64,000 nt of DNA from Pararoseomonas sp. SCSIO 73927. GTDB taxonomy: Bacteria > Pseudomonadota > Alphaproteobacteria > Acetobacterales > Acetobacteraceae. A program made the position numbers and the translations under genes. The stretch spans positions 2,660,501 to 2,724,500 of the forward strand of contig NZ_CP146232.1 in the NCBI RefSeq assembly GCF_037040815.1, read 5' to 3'. Shown here piece after piece: positions 1-7,982 of the stretch (the first letter of the stretch is position 1; each line of letters begins with the position of its first letter). The notes beneath the pieces are model-generated. The model ran no database searches. It had not been told where the DNA came from and saw only the letters and a program-made list of their open reading frames with translations.

Positions 1-42
1 GACGGCCAGGCCGAGGCCGAGGACCCAGGCGAAATACCACAT
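1..42 (-). CDS. cydX: CydX-like small subunit of cytochrome bd oxidase (partial)
   Basis: The minus strand reads MWYFAWVLGLGLAV from the ATG at position 42 and runs off the window edge. The MWYFAW start followed by a hydrophobic stretch is the hallmark of CydX/CbdX, a single-pass membrane peptide of about 30-40 residues that stabilises the bd-type quinol oxidase and its haems. It starts 16 bases after the cydB stop, so the operon order is cydA-cydB-cydX. The 3' end is not visible, so full length and any following gene are unknown. Confidence 0.85.
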   Translation of the reverse strand, partial: MWYFAWVLGLGLAV

Positions 43-58
43 GGCGGGGATCCTTCTC

Positions 59-1207
59 TCAGTAGAAGTGGGGGTTGCGCCCCACCTCCTCGGTCGTCAC
101 CCGGCCCCAGAGCACCTTGTAGACCCAGGCGGTGTAGGCGAGGACGAGGGGCAGGAAGATCACAGTCACCACGACCATGATGAACAGCGTCCTCTGCGAG
201 GAGGAGGCGTTCCAGACCGTGAGGCTGGAGGTGGCATCCACCGAGCTGGGCAGGATGTAGGGGAACATCGACAGCCCGACGGTCGCGATGATGCCGAAGG
301 CGGAGAGGGCGGAGCCAGCGAAGGCCGGGACCTCCCACTTCGCCCGGATGCCCAGCAGGGCGAGGGCCGCGCCGAGGAAGCCCAGGGCGGGGGCGACCGT
401 CATCCAGGGATAGGCCCTGTAGTTCGCCAGCCAGGCCCCGGCCTCCTGCACCGAGGTGGTGCGCAGCGGGTTGGAGGCGCCCACTGGATCGATCGGGCTG
501 GTGATGCGGAACCCGACCCCACCCCAGGCCACGTAGGCCCAACCCAGCGCGAAGAGGACGAGGGAGGCCACCGCCGCCCAGGTCCCGAAGCGCCGCGCGC
601 GGTCATGCACCGGCCCGCGCTCGATGCGGACGGAGAGGAAGGCCGCGCCGTGCAGCACGATCATCGCGACCGAGAGCAGGCCGCAGAGCAGGCTGAAGGG
701 CGTGAACAGTCCGAAGAAGCTGCCCTCGTAGAAGGCGCGCAGGTTGCCATCCAGCCGGAAGGGCACGCCCTGCAGGACGTTGCCCACGGCCACGCCGAAG
801 ACGAGCGAGGGCACGAAGCCGCCCACGAACAGGGCCCAGTCCCAGCGGGTCCGCCAAGCAGGATCGGGCTTCTTGGAGCGGTACTTGAAGCCCACGGGCC
901 GCAGGATCAGCGAGGCCAGCACCACGAACATGGCGAGGTAGAAGCCCGAGAAGCTGACGGCGTAGACGAAGGGCCAGGCGGCGAAGATGGCGCCGCCGCC
1001 GAGGATGAACCACACCTGGTTCCCCTCCCAGGTCGGGCCGATGGCGTTGATCACCATCCGCCGCTCCACGTCCGTCCTGCCGACGAAGGGCAGCATGGCC
1101 GCGACGCCGAGGTCCCATCCGTCGGTGAGGGCGAAGCCGATGAGCAGCACGCCCATCAGGCCCCACCAGACTACCCTGAGGGTGGCGTAGTCGTATGCCA
1201 GGTCCAT
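59..1207 (-). CDS. cydB: Cytochrome bd ubiquinol oxidase subunit II
   Basis: 382 residues, the usual CydB length. It is a multi-pass inner-membrane protein with the family N-terminus (VVWWGLMGVLLIGFALTDGWDLGVAAMLPFVG), the GPTWEGNQVWFILGGGAIFAAWP segment read in short pieces as GPTWEGNQVW and GGGAIFAAWP, and the C-terminal VVVTVIFLPLVLAYTAWVYKV helix. With CydA it forms the heterodimer that oxidises quinol and reduces oxygen to water at high affinity without pumping protons. It starts 14 bases after the cydA stop and is followed by cydX. The long ORFs on the other strand are GC-driven shadows. Confidence 0.96.
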   Translation of the reverse strand: MDLAYDYATLRVVWWGLMGVLLIGFALTDGWDLGVAAMLPFVGRTDVERRMVINAIGPTWEGNQVWFILGGGAIFAAWPFVYAVSFSGFYLAMFVVLASLILRPVGFKYRSKKPDPAWRTRWDWALFVGGFVPSLVFGVAVGNVLQGVPFRLDGNLRAFYEGSFFGLFTPFSLLCGLLSVAMIVLHGAAFLSVRIERGPVHDRARRFGTWAAVASLVLFALGWAYVAWGGVGFRITSPIDPVGASNPLRTTSVQEAGAWLANYRAYPWMTVAPALGFLGAALALLGIRAKWEVPAFAGSALSAFGIIATVGLSMFPYILPSSVDATSSLTVWNASSSQRTLFIMVVVTVIFLPLVLAYTAWVYKVLWGRVTTEEVGRNPHFY

Positions 1208-1221
1208 GACCTTGTTCCTCT

Positions 1222-2793
1222 CTAGCCGACCATCGCGGGGGTGGCGGGAAGCGTGCCGGGGGCGGGGCTGGGGTCCTCATGCCCGGCGAAGGGGCCCTTC
1301 CGCACCGTGCGGACAATGAGCCCGACCTCGATCACCGCGAGCACGCCGTAGACGAGGGTGAAGCCCGCCAGCGTCAGCCAGAGTTCGGTGCGGCTGAGCG
1401 AGGAGGCGCCGAGGAAGGTCGGCAGCACGCCCTCGATCGCCCAGGGCTGGCGGCCCATCTCGGCCAGCACCCAGCCCAGTTCCGTCGCGATCCACGGAAG
1501 GGGGATGGCGACGACGGCCAGGCGCAGGAACCAGCGCTGGTCGAACTTCCTGAGGCTGCAGAGCAGGAAGGCGGTGGAGAAGAGCGCGATCATGGCGAAG
1601 CCGATGGAGGCCATGATGCGGAAGCTCCAGAACATCAGCGGCACGTTCGGCACGGTGTCCCAGGCCGCCTGCTGGATCTGCTCCGGCGTGGCGTTCCGGG
1701 GGTCGACGACGTAGCGGGTCAGCAGCAGCCCGTAGCCGAGGTCGCGGCCGTGGCGGGCGAAGACCTCGCGAGCGGCGGCATCGTTCGGGTTCGCCTTCAG
1801 GGCCTCCACCGCGCCGAAGGCAATCCGGCCGCTCTCGATGCGCTCCTGCGCGAGCAGCACCAGCTCGCTCATGCCCGTTACCTCCTTGTCGAGGCTGCGG
1901 GTGGCGATGACGCCGAGCACCCAGGGGATGTTCACGGCGTACTCGGTCTCGCGGGTCGTGCTGTTGGGCAGGCCGAACAGCGTCAGCCCGGCGGGCGCCG
2001 CCTCCGTGTGCCAGGCCGCTTCGATGGCTGCGAGCTTCATCTTCTGGTTGTCCGTCAGGGCGTAGCCGCTCTCGTCGCCCAGCACGACGACCGAGAGGGA
2101 GGCGGCGAGGCCGAAGGCCGAGGCCACCACCATCGAGCGGCGCGCAAAGCCCACCCACCTGCCCTGCAGCAGGTAGATGGCGGAGATGCCGAGCACCAGC
2201 ACGGAGGCGATGACGTAGCCTGCCGAGACGGTGTGGACGAACTTCGCCTGCGCGATGGGGTTGAACAGCACGGCGGCGAAGTCGTTCACCTCCATCCGCA
2301 TGGTCTCCGGGTTGAACACGGCGCCCACGGGATTCTGCATCCAGCCGTTGGCGATGAGGATCCAGAGCGCCGAGAGGTTCGTGCCCAGCGCCACCATGAA
2401 GGTCGCGAAGAGGTGGCCGAGCTTGCTCAGCCGCTCCCAGCCGAAGAACATCAGCCCGACGAAGGTCGCCTCCAGGAAGAAGGCCATCAGGCCCTCGATG
2501 GCGAGCGGCGCGCCGAAGATGTCGCCCACGTAGTGGGAGAAGTAGGACCAGTTCGTGCCGAACTGGAATTCCATCGTCAGCCCGGTGGCCACGCCGAGCA
2601 CGAAGTTGATGCCGAAGATGACGCCCCAGAACTGGGTGATCTGGCGCCAGATCTGGCGGCCCGTCATCACGTACACGCTCTCCATGATGACCAGCATGAA
2701 GGAGAGGCCGAGGGTCAGCGGCACGAAGAGGAAGTGGTACAGCGCGGTCAGCGCGAATTGCAGCCGCGACAGGTCGACGACACCGGGGTCCAT
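1222..2793 (-). CDS. cydA: Cytochrome bd ubiquinol oxidase subunit I
   Basis: 523 residues. Features seen: the N-terminal [20 protein letters not shown] helix carrying a haem-ligand His, a second ligand His in [11 protein letters not shown], the GRQPW motif near the C-terminal half, and the Met ligand in SFRIMASIG. The periplasmic Q-loop is the long form ([20 protein letters not shown] onward, with [10 protein letters not shown]), like E. coli cytochrome bd-I and unlike short-loop cyanide-insensitive CioA. The ATG at 2793 has GGAG about 9 bases upstream. It is first in the cydABX operon and divergent from cydDC across a 139-base gap holding an Anr/FNR box, which points to induction at low oxygen. 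Confidence 0.97.
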   Translation of the reverse strand: MDPGVVDLSRLQFALTALYHFLFVPLTLGLSFMLVIMESVYVMTGRQIWRQITQFWGVIFGINFVLGVATGLTMEFQFGTNWSYFSHYVGDIFGAPLAIEGLMAFFLEATFVGLMFFGWERLSKLGHLFATFMVALGTNLSALWILIANGWMQNPVGAVFNPETMRMEVNDFAAVLFNPIAQAKFVHTVSAGYVIASVLVLGISAIYLLQGRWVGFARRSMVVASAFGLAASLSVVVLGDESGYALTDNQKMKLAAIEAAWHTEAAPAGLTLFGLPNSTTRETEYAVNIPWVLGVIATRSLDKEVTGMSELVLLAQERIESGRIAFGAVEALKANPNDAAAREVFARHGRDLGYGLLLTRYVVDPRNATPEQIQQAAWDTVPNVPLMFWSFRIMASIGFAMIALFSTAFLLCSLRKFDQRWFLRLAVVAIPLPWIATELGWVLAEMGRQPWAIEGVLPTFLGASSLSRTELWLTLAGFTLVYGVLAVIEVGLIVRTVRKGPFAGHEDPSPAPGTLPATPAMVG

Positions 2794-2885
2794 CTATTTG
2801 CTCCGCCCATCCGGGCCGCCGCACATCGCGGGTGCGGCTCGGCCTGGGGATGCCCTCAACAGCCACGGATCGGGGCAGCCCCGCC

Positions 2886-2899
2886 TTGATCTCGATCAA
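2886..2899. promoter_or_regulatory. Perfect Anr/FNR box between cydA and cydD
   Basis: TTGAT-CTCG-ATCAA matches the FNR/Anr/FixK consensus TTGAT-N4-ATCAA at every defined position. It lies 93 bases from the cydA start and 34 bases from the cydD start. The site is palindromic, so one dimer could act on both operons. Class II placement (centre at -41.5) would put the cydA transcription start near 2851, leaving a leader of about 58 bases. On the cydD side the box is too close to the ATG for a normal class II promoter unless the transcript is nearly leaderless. Confidence 0.8.
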
Positions 2900-2932
2900 G
2901 GAAGCGAAGGAACGTTCGGGCGACAAAGGGGC

Positions 2933-4594
2933 ATGTCGAACCCGTCGTCGGACAAGCAACGCAAGGCCAGCCGCCAGGCCTGGCTGAAGGAGGCCACCCG
3001 TCCTGGCGGCCGCTGGATCGGTGCGGCCACCGGCCTGCTGTGCCTGGACGGCGTGGCCGCCATTGGCTTCGCCGCCGCGCTGGCGGGCGGGCTGACCTCC
3101 CTCGGGCAAGGGGTGGGGGCGGCATGGCCCTGGCTGGCGCTCGGCGTGATAGCCGCCACCGGGCGCGGGGCATTCGGGGCGCTGTCCCTTCGCGTGGGCG
3201 GGGAAGCCGCGCGTCGGGCCAAGGCCGCGCTGCGCCGCCGCGTGGTGGTGGCGAGCCTGGCCATCCCGGCCGGGGAGAGGCCTCCCGTGGGCAGCCTGAT
3301 GACTTCCGCCGTGGACGAGGTCGAGGCGCTGGACGGCTACATCGCCCGGTTCCTGCCCGCGCGTCGGGCCGCGGCGCTGGTGCCCTTCCTGGTCCTGGGC
3401 GCCACGGCCCTCGCCAGCCCCTTCAGCGCGGGCATCCTGGCCTTCACCCTGATTCCCTTCGTCCTGGCACTCGCCCTTGCGGGCGGGGCGGCGGCGGATC
3501 GGGCGCGGCGGCAGTTCGATGCCCTGTCCCGCCTCTCCGCCCTCTTCGCGGACCGGGTACAGGGCCTTCCCACGATCCTCGCCTTCCAGGCCGAGGGGCC
3601 GGAGACCGTGCGGCTGGCCGGGGCGGCCGACGAACTGCGCCGCCGCACGGTGGGCGTGCTGCGGGTGGCCTTTCTCTCGTCCGGCGCGCTGGAATTCTTC
3701 GCGGCGCTCTCCGTGGCGCTGGTCGCTGTCTATGCCGGGTTCAACCTGCTGGGCCTGCTGCCCTTCCCGGCGCCGGAGAGGCTGGATCTGTTCCGCGCCT
3801 TTTTCGTGCTGGCCCTGGCGCCCGAATTCTATGCCCCGATGCGCCGCTTGGCCGCCGCCTACCACGACAAACAGGCCGCCGAGACCGCCGCGGACCGGCT
3901 GCAGGCGCTGGAAGCCATGGCGCGCACCCCGGCGGGCGCCGCCCGGCCGATCTCCCATGCCCCTGGCATCCGCTTCCAGGACGTCGCCATCCGCTACCCC
4001 GGCGACGACCGCGCGGCGGTGGAGGGCTTCGGCCTCGACGTGGCGCCGGGCGAGGTGGTGGCGCTGCTCGGCCCCAGCGGCTCCGGCAAGACGAGCCTGC
4101 TGAACCTCCTCCTCGGCCTGGCGCCGCTGACGGAAGGGGAGGTGCTGGTGGACGGGCTCGCCCTCTCCGAGGCCGGGTCCTTCGCTCCCTCCATCGCCTG
4201 GATGGGACAGGCGCCACTGATCATGCCGGGCAGCATCGCCGACAACATCGCGCTGTCCCGCCGGGATGCGCCCGCAGCCGAGATGGTACGGGTGGCAGCG
4301 CAGGTCGGGCTGGATCTCGTGTTGGCTTCCCGGCCCGGTGGGATGGACGCCCTGGTCGACGAACGCGGAGGGGGCCTCTCGGGGGGCGAGCGCCGCCGCA
4401 TCGCCCTGGCCCGCGCCCTGCTGAAGGACGCCCCCGTCCTGCTGCTGGACGAACCGACCGCGCACCTGGGCGCCGCGGCGGAGGCGGCCCTCATTCCGGT
4501 CATCCTCCGGGGTGCCAGGGGCCGCACCACGGTCATCGCCACCCATTCCGAGCGGCTGGCCGCCCTGGCCGACCGCGTCGTGAGGCTCGGATGA
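2933..4594 (+). CDS. cydD: Thiol reductant ABC exporter subunit CydD
   Basis: 553 residues from the ATG at 2933. The open frame extends upstream to 2555, but that part lies across the Anr/FNR box and inside cydA. The protein has an ABC exporter membrane domain (about residues 20-330) and a C-terminal nucleotide-binding domain. That domain has Walker [10 protein letters not shown], signature [16 protein letters not shown] and Walker [13 protein letters not shown]. CydDC exports cysteine/glutathione to the periplasm and is needed to assemble haem d-containing oxidase, which explains its position opposite cydABX. It overlaps cydC by four bases (ATGA), so the two are translationally coupled. Confidence 0.95.
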   Translation: MSNPSSDKQRKASRQAWLKEATRPGGRWIGAATGLLCLDGVAAIGFAAALAGGLTSLGQGVGAAWPWLALGVIAATGRGAFGALSLRVGGEAARRAKAALRRRVVVASLAIPAGERPPVGSLMTSAVDEVEALDGYIARFLPARRAAALVPFLVLGATALASPFSAGILAFTLIPFVLALALAGGAAADRARRQFDALSRLSALFADRVQGLPTILAFQAEGPETVRLAGAADELRRRTVGVLRVAFLSSGALEFFAALSVALVAVYAGFNLLGLLPFPAPERLDLFRAFFVLALAPEFYAPMRRLAAAYHDKQAAETAADRLQALEAMARTPAGAARPISHAPGIRFQDVAIRYPGDDRAAVEGFGLDVAPGEVVALLGPSGSGKTSLLNLLLGLAPLTEGEVLVDGLALSEAGSFAPSIAWMGQAPLIMPGSIADNIALSRRDAPAAEMVRVAAQVGLDLVLASRPGGMDALVDERGGGLSGGERRRIALARALLKDAPVLLLDEPTAHLGAAAEAALIPVILRGARGRTTVIATHSERLAALADRVVRLG

Positions 4595-6255
4595 CGCCAA
4601 TGCGCCTGCACCAACTCATCGCCGCCGAGCGCGCCCGCCAGCGCCCCCGGCTTCTCGCCGCCGGGATCGCGGCCGCGGTGGTCTCCGCCTCCTCCGTGCT
4701 GCTGCTCGGGCTCTCCGGCTGGTTCATCACGGCCTCTGCCCTGGCGGGCGCCGCCGGGATCGCCTCGGCCCAGGCCTTCAACTACCTGCTGCCGAGCGCT
4801 GGGATCCGGCTTCTCGCCATCCTCCGCACCGGCAGCCGCTACGGGGAGCGGCTGGTGGGGCACGACGCCGCGCTGCGGGCCCTGGCCCGAATTCGCCCGG
4901 CCCTGTTCTCCGCCCTGGCCGCCGCGCCTCCCGCCGTGGCACTCGGCCTCTCCACCGGCGAGGCCTCCGCGCGGCTGGTGGGGGACGTGAACGCGGTGGA
5001 GGCGCGCTTCGTCGGCCTTTCCGCCTGCTGGGGCATGGTGGCCTCGATCATGAGCGGCGTGGCGCTGCTGCTCCTGGCCGGTCCCGCACCGGTCCTGGCG
5101 ACGGGCGCGGTCGTCGCCGCCTACCTGCTCGTGGCGAACCGCCTGGCGACCCGGCTTCAGGCGCCGGGCCGGGAGGCACAGCGCGCGGCCGGACGGCTGA
5201 AAGAGACGTACGCCACGCTCGCCTCGGCCGCGCCGGAGCTGCGGGCCTACGGATTGGAGGGCTGGGCGGCCGAGGCGGTCGACGAGCGTAGCGGCGATCT
5301 TCTCGCGGCCCAGAACGCCGCGACCGCGGGCGCGGGCCTGTTCGACCTGGCCGGGGCAGCGGCAACCGGGCTGGCCGCCGTTGCCGCGCTGACCCTTTCC
5401 GCCGATGGGCCGCTGCCCATGGCGGCCCTGGCCGCGCTTGGCGCCGCGATGACGGTGGACGGTACAGCGGGCTTTGCGCGCGGGCTGGAGCGGCGCGGTA
5501 CTTCGCGGGAGGCCGAGGCGCGGCTGGACGCCGTGCTCGACGCTGCCGAACCACCCCGTCCCGCCCACCCGGGGATGGCGGGCGCACCGGTGATCCGGCT
5601 GGCGGAGCTGGAGGCCCTGCTGCGGCCCGGCGCGGTGGTGGCGATCACCGGTCCTTCGGGCTGCGGCAAGACCACATTGCTGGAGACCCTGCTTGCCCTG
5701 CGGCCAGTGGTTCCCGGCCGGATCAGCCTTGGCGGCGTGGACCTCGCCGCCCTGCCGCCGGAGACGGTGCGCGGCTGCTTCGCCCATGCACCGCAGGACG
5801 CGGCCCTGCTGGGGGGTACGGTGCGGGACAACCTGCTGCTCGCCTGCCCGGAGGCGACGGAGGCGACGGAGGCGGCGATGTGGCAGGCGCTGCGCGATGC
5901 GGCGCTGGCGGAGCGCGTGGCCGCCCTGCCCGGGGGACTGGACGCCTGGGTCGGGGAGAACGGCGCCCGGCTTTCGGGGGGCGAGCGCAGGCGGCTGGTG
6001 CTGGCGCGTGCCTACCTCCGCCCCGCACCCTGGCTCTTGCTGGACGAGCCGACCGAAGGCCTGGATGCCGCGACCGAGCGGCGCGTGCTGGACGGCCTGC
6101 GGCTCAGGCTTGGCCGGACAGGGCAGGGGGTCCTGATCGTCACGCATAGCCCTGGACCGCTTGCCCTGTGCGGTTCGACTGTCGGGATCCACGGGATAGG
6201 GATTGCGGAAGCTCGACGCTGCCCGGTGGCGCCGCGCGAGATCGAGGTCGTCTGA
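4591..6255 (+). CDS. cydC: Thiol reductant ABC exporter subunit CydC
   Basis: 554 residues, starting with [20 protein letters not shown] at the ATG overlapping the cydD stop. Six-helix exporter domain ([20 protein letters not shown] is characteristic of CydC), then an NBD with Walker [11 protein letters not shown], signature [16 protein letters not shown] and Walker [13 protein letters not shown]. It pairs with CydD as the heterodimeric exporter for cytochrome bd maturation. The linker ahead of the NBD is shorter than in E. coli, and the frame continues to a TGA at 6253. No gene directly downstream looks co-transcribed with certainty. Confidence 0.94.
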   Translation: MTPMRLHQLIAAERARQRPRLLAAGIAAAVVSASSVLLLGLSGWFITASALAGAAGIASAQAFNYLLPSAGIRLLAILRTGSRYGERLVGHDAALRALARIRPALFSALAAAPPAVALGLSTGEASARLVGDVNAVEARFVGLSACWGMVASIMSGVALLLLAGPAPVLATGAVVAAYLLVANRLATRLQAPGREAQRAAGRLKETYATLASAAPELRAYGLEGWAAEAVDERSGDLLAAQNAATAGAGLFDLAGAAATGLAAVAALTLSADGPLPMAALAALGAAMTVDGTAGFARGLERRGTSREAEARLDAVLDAAEPPRPAHPGMAGAPVIRLAELEALLRPGAVVAITGPSGCGKTTLLETLLALRPVVPGRISLGGVDLAALPPETVRGCFAHAPQDAALLGGTVRDNLLLACPEATEATEAAMWQALRDAALAERVAALPGGLDAWVGENGARLSGGERRRLVLARAYLRPAPWLLLDEPTEGLDAATERRVLDGLRLRLGRTGQGVLIVTHSPGPLALCGSTVGIHGIGIAEARRCPVAPREIEVV

Positions 6256-6386
6256 ACGGGGCCGGAGGCGATGGACGGGGTGTCCTGATAGAAGCAGGGA
6301 TCCAGCGACCGACGCCTCACCGAATGGTGCCGGACCCATTCGTCATGGCGGGCAGTATCGTTTCCGCCCGAGAACAGGAAGCCAGG

Positions 6387-6620
6387 ATGCCTCATGACCC
6401 GGATTACGACTGGTTGTTCGTCGGCCTCGACCGTGCTGTCGAGCGGGCGAGCGACGTCATCGCCTGGGGGGTGGAGCACGTGGACGCTGTCGATCCTGGC
6501 CGCCTTCAGACCGAGGTACGGTCTCTTCTTGCCGTCCTGGAAGCTGCCGTCCTCGCGATGCAAGCGGAACGGGACATGCTCCTGGCCGAGCATGCCCGGC
6601 ACAGGGGGTGGATCGTCTAG
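6387..6620 (+). CDS. Small hypothetical protein, 77 aa
   Basis: Starts at the ATG of MPHDPDYDWLFVGLDRAVER, with an AGGAAG-like ribosome site about 6-10 bases upstream. The same frame is open back to 6168 but runs into cydC. The sequence is acidic and helical (LQTEVRSLLAVLEAAVLAMQAERDML looks like an amphipathic helix), with no signal peptide or membrane segment and no family that I recognise. It lies 131 bases downstream of cydC on the same strand. Codon use is GC-rich but not decisive, so it may be a real small protein or a chance ORF. Confidence 0.45.
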   Translation: MPHDPDYDWLFVGLDRAVERASDVIAWGVEHVDAVDPGRLQTEVRSLLAVLEAAVLAMQAERDMLLAEHARHRGWIV

Positions 6621-7037
6621 CATCGTCCCCCCAACCGGTCGTGCAGTGCCGGACATGGGGCAATCCGTAGCCGTCGCTGTCCCACTCCGCAGCAGCCCTG
6701 GTCCATCTGTCGGATGCTCCTGGGCGGAAGCGTCCCGGCGCTCTCTTCCATGACGCCTCCGCCCAGGACGAGCAGCGCCACCGCGACCGTCCTGACGCTC
6801 CTCCGCATCGCGCCGAGCGAGGCGCTGCCCAACCGTTCGAGATGGTTGTCGCTCAAGGCGATAGATCCGGTCGGCTGGTGATGCCGATGGAATGGAATGC
6901 ATGACCGCGACGTTGCCGTGGTGGGCAGCGATCCCTGAATGACCGAACGATGACCCGGGGCAGCCACCCGCCCGCCTCAGCGTTGCTCCGGCGCCCGGTG
7001 GCCAGTTCCGGAGGCCGGGGGAAAAGAGGGCTGTCAC
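6621..7037. other. Intergenic region upstream of the DUF892 gene
   Basis: About 417 bases without a convincing gene; short ORFs on both strands lack ribosome sites and recognisable products. GGAAT at 6889-6893 is followed after 17 bases by CGTT at 6911-6914. This resembles the alphaproteobacterial EcfG general-stress promoter (GGAAC-N16/17-CGTT) with one mismatch, 124 bases upstream of the DUF892 start. DUF892 genes are often stress-induced, so this is a plausible but weak promoter call. Confidence 0.25.
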
Positions 7038-7604
7038 ATGGCTGAGAAGACGCTGAAGGACGCGTTCCACGAGACACTCAAGGATGTCTACTACGCAGAG
7101 AAGCAGTCGGTGAAGGCGCTCAAGAAGTCCGCCAAGGCAGCGAAGACGCCGGATCTGAAGGAGGCGTTCACCAGGCACGCGGAGGAGAGCGCGATGCAGG
7201 TCGAGCGCCTCGTCCAGGTGTTCGAGATCCTCGGCAAGTCCGCCCGTGGCAAGACCTGCGAGGCGATGCAGGGCCTGACGGCAGAAATGGAGGAGGATCT
7301 CGAGGATTTCGGGGACACGGAGGCGGCGGACGACGTGCTGATCGGCTGCGCTCAGGCCATCGAGCACTACGAGATCGCCCGCTACGGTCTGCTGAAGACC
7401 TGGGCGCGCAAGCTTGGCCTGGCCGAGGCCGAGAGGCTGCTGGACGAGACTCTGGAGGAGGAGAAGAGGACCGACCTCCTCCTGACCCAGATCGCCGAGG
7501 GCCTGGACGGGCCCGGGGACGACGAGGATGGGGGCGAGGAGACTGCGGAGGTGGAAAAGGCTGTCCCCAGGCGCGCCCTCGGCGGCAAGAAGGCCAAGGC
7601 CTGA
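7038..7604 (+). CDS. DUF892 (YciE/YciF) ferritin-like protein
   Basis: 188 residues. The first 160 form the DUF892 four-helix bundle: LKDAFHETLKDVYYAEKQSVKALKK, then KEAFTRHAEESAMQVERLVQVFE, then AIEHYEIARYGLLKTWA, with Glu/His residues placed as in ferritin-like di-iron sites (ExxxxQ, HxEE, EHYE). The last 25 residues are a charged tail ending in GGKKAKA. Family members are stress-induced and some bind iron. The gene stands alone, with AAGAGGG about 12 bases before the ATG. Intact and typical. Confidence 0.88.
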   Translation: MAEKTLKDAFHETLKDVYYAEKQSVKALKKSAKAAKTPDLKEAFTRHAEESAMQVERLVQVFEILGKSARGKTCEAMQGLTAEMEEDLEDFGDTEAADDVLIGCAQAIEHYEIARYGLLKTWARKLGLAEAERLLDETLEEEKRTDLLLTQIAEGLDGPGDDEDGGEETAEVEKAVPRRALGGKKAKA

Positions 7605-7982
7605 GAAGCCGGGTGCGCCGCGAGCCCGTCCGGGTTCCGCGGCACGCCGCCTGCAGGTATCTCGGCGATGTGCAGACTCGACGGCGTCCGCCGGATCATC
7701 CAGGTAGGCATGCCGAAGAACCGCCTTCCGAGGGTCACCCGAGGTACCGACCGATACTCACGCCTCCGCCTACTGCGAAGGCGGGTCGGACCCTTGCCCT
7801 TGTCCAGGATCGCCCCGGGTCGGCAAGTCCGCTCCATGATGTCTGGCGCTCCCTCGGGAGTCTCCCTCCATGCGCCAGGGAGGTCAGACTAGCTGCTGGA
7901 CGGCAACGCCGACCGATGTGGAGTCATCCCTGTCACGTGGCAGGTACGCCTGGTGGCGACCGAGGTCGCCCGGTCGTGCCGC
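7605..7982. other. Non-coding gap at the core/island boundary
   Basis: About 378 bases with only short, unconvincing ORFs. No tRNA, att-like repeat or clear terminator was seen. Codon use differs on the two sides (core-like to the left, looser with more AGG/GGA codons to the right), so the island edge may lie here. Confidence 0.4.

Noticed and set aside
2555..2932. Upstream extension of the cydD frame to 2555
   Set aside because: It crosses the Anr/FNR box and the cydA start. The ATG at 2933 matches where CydD proteins begin.
1277..4600. 1107-residue open frame on the minus strand spanning cydA and cydD
   Set aside because: It has no recognisable domain and runs antisense to cydD and in another frame through cydA. 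It is a GC-rich shadow.
3994..6339. 781-residue antisense ORF over cydC
   Set aside because: No domains, proline/arginine-rich, and opposite a clear ABC exporter gene.
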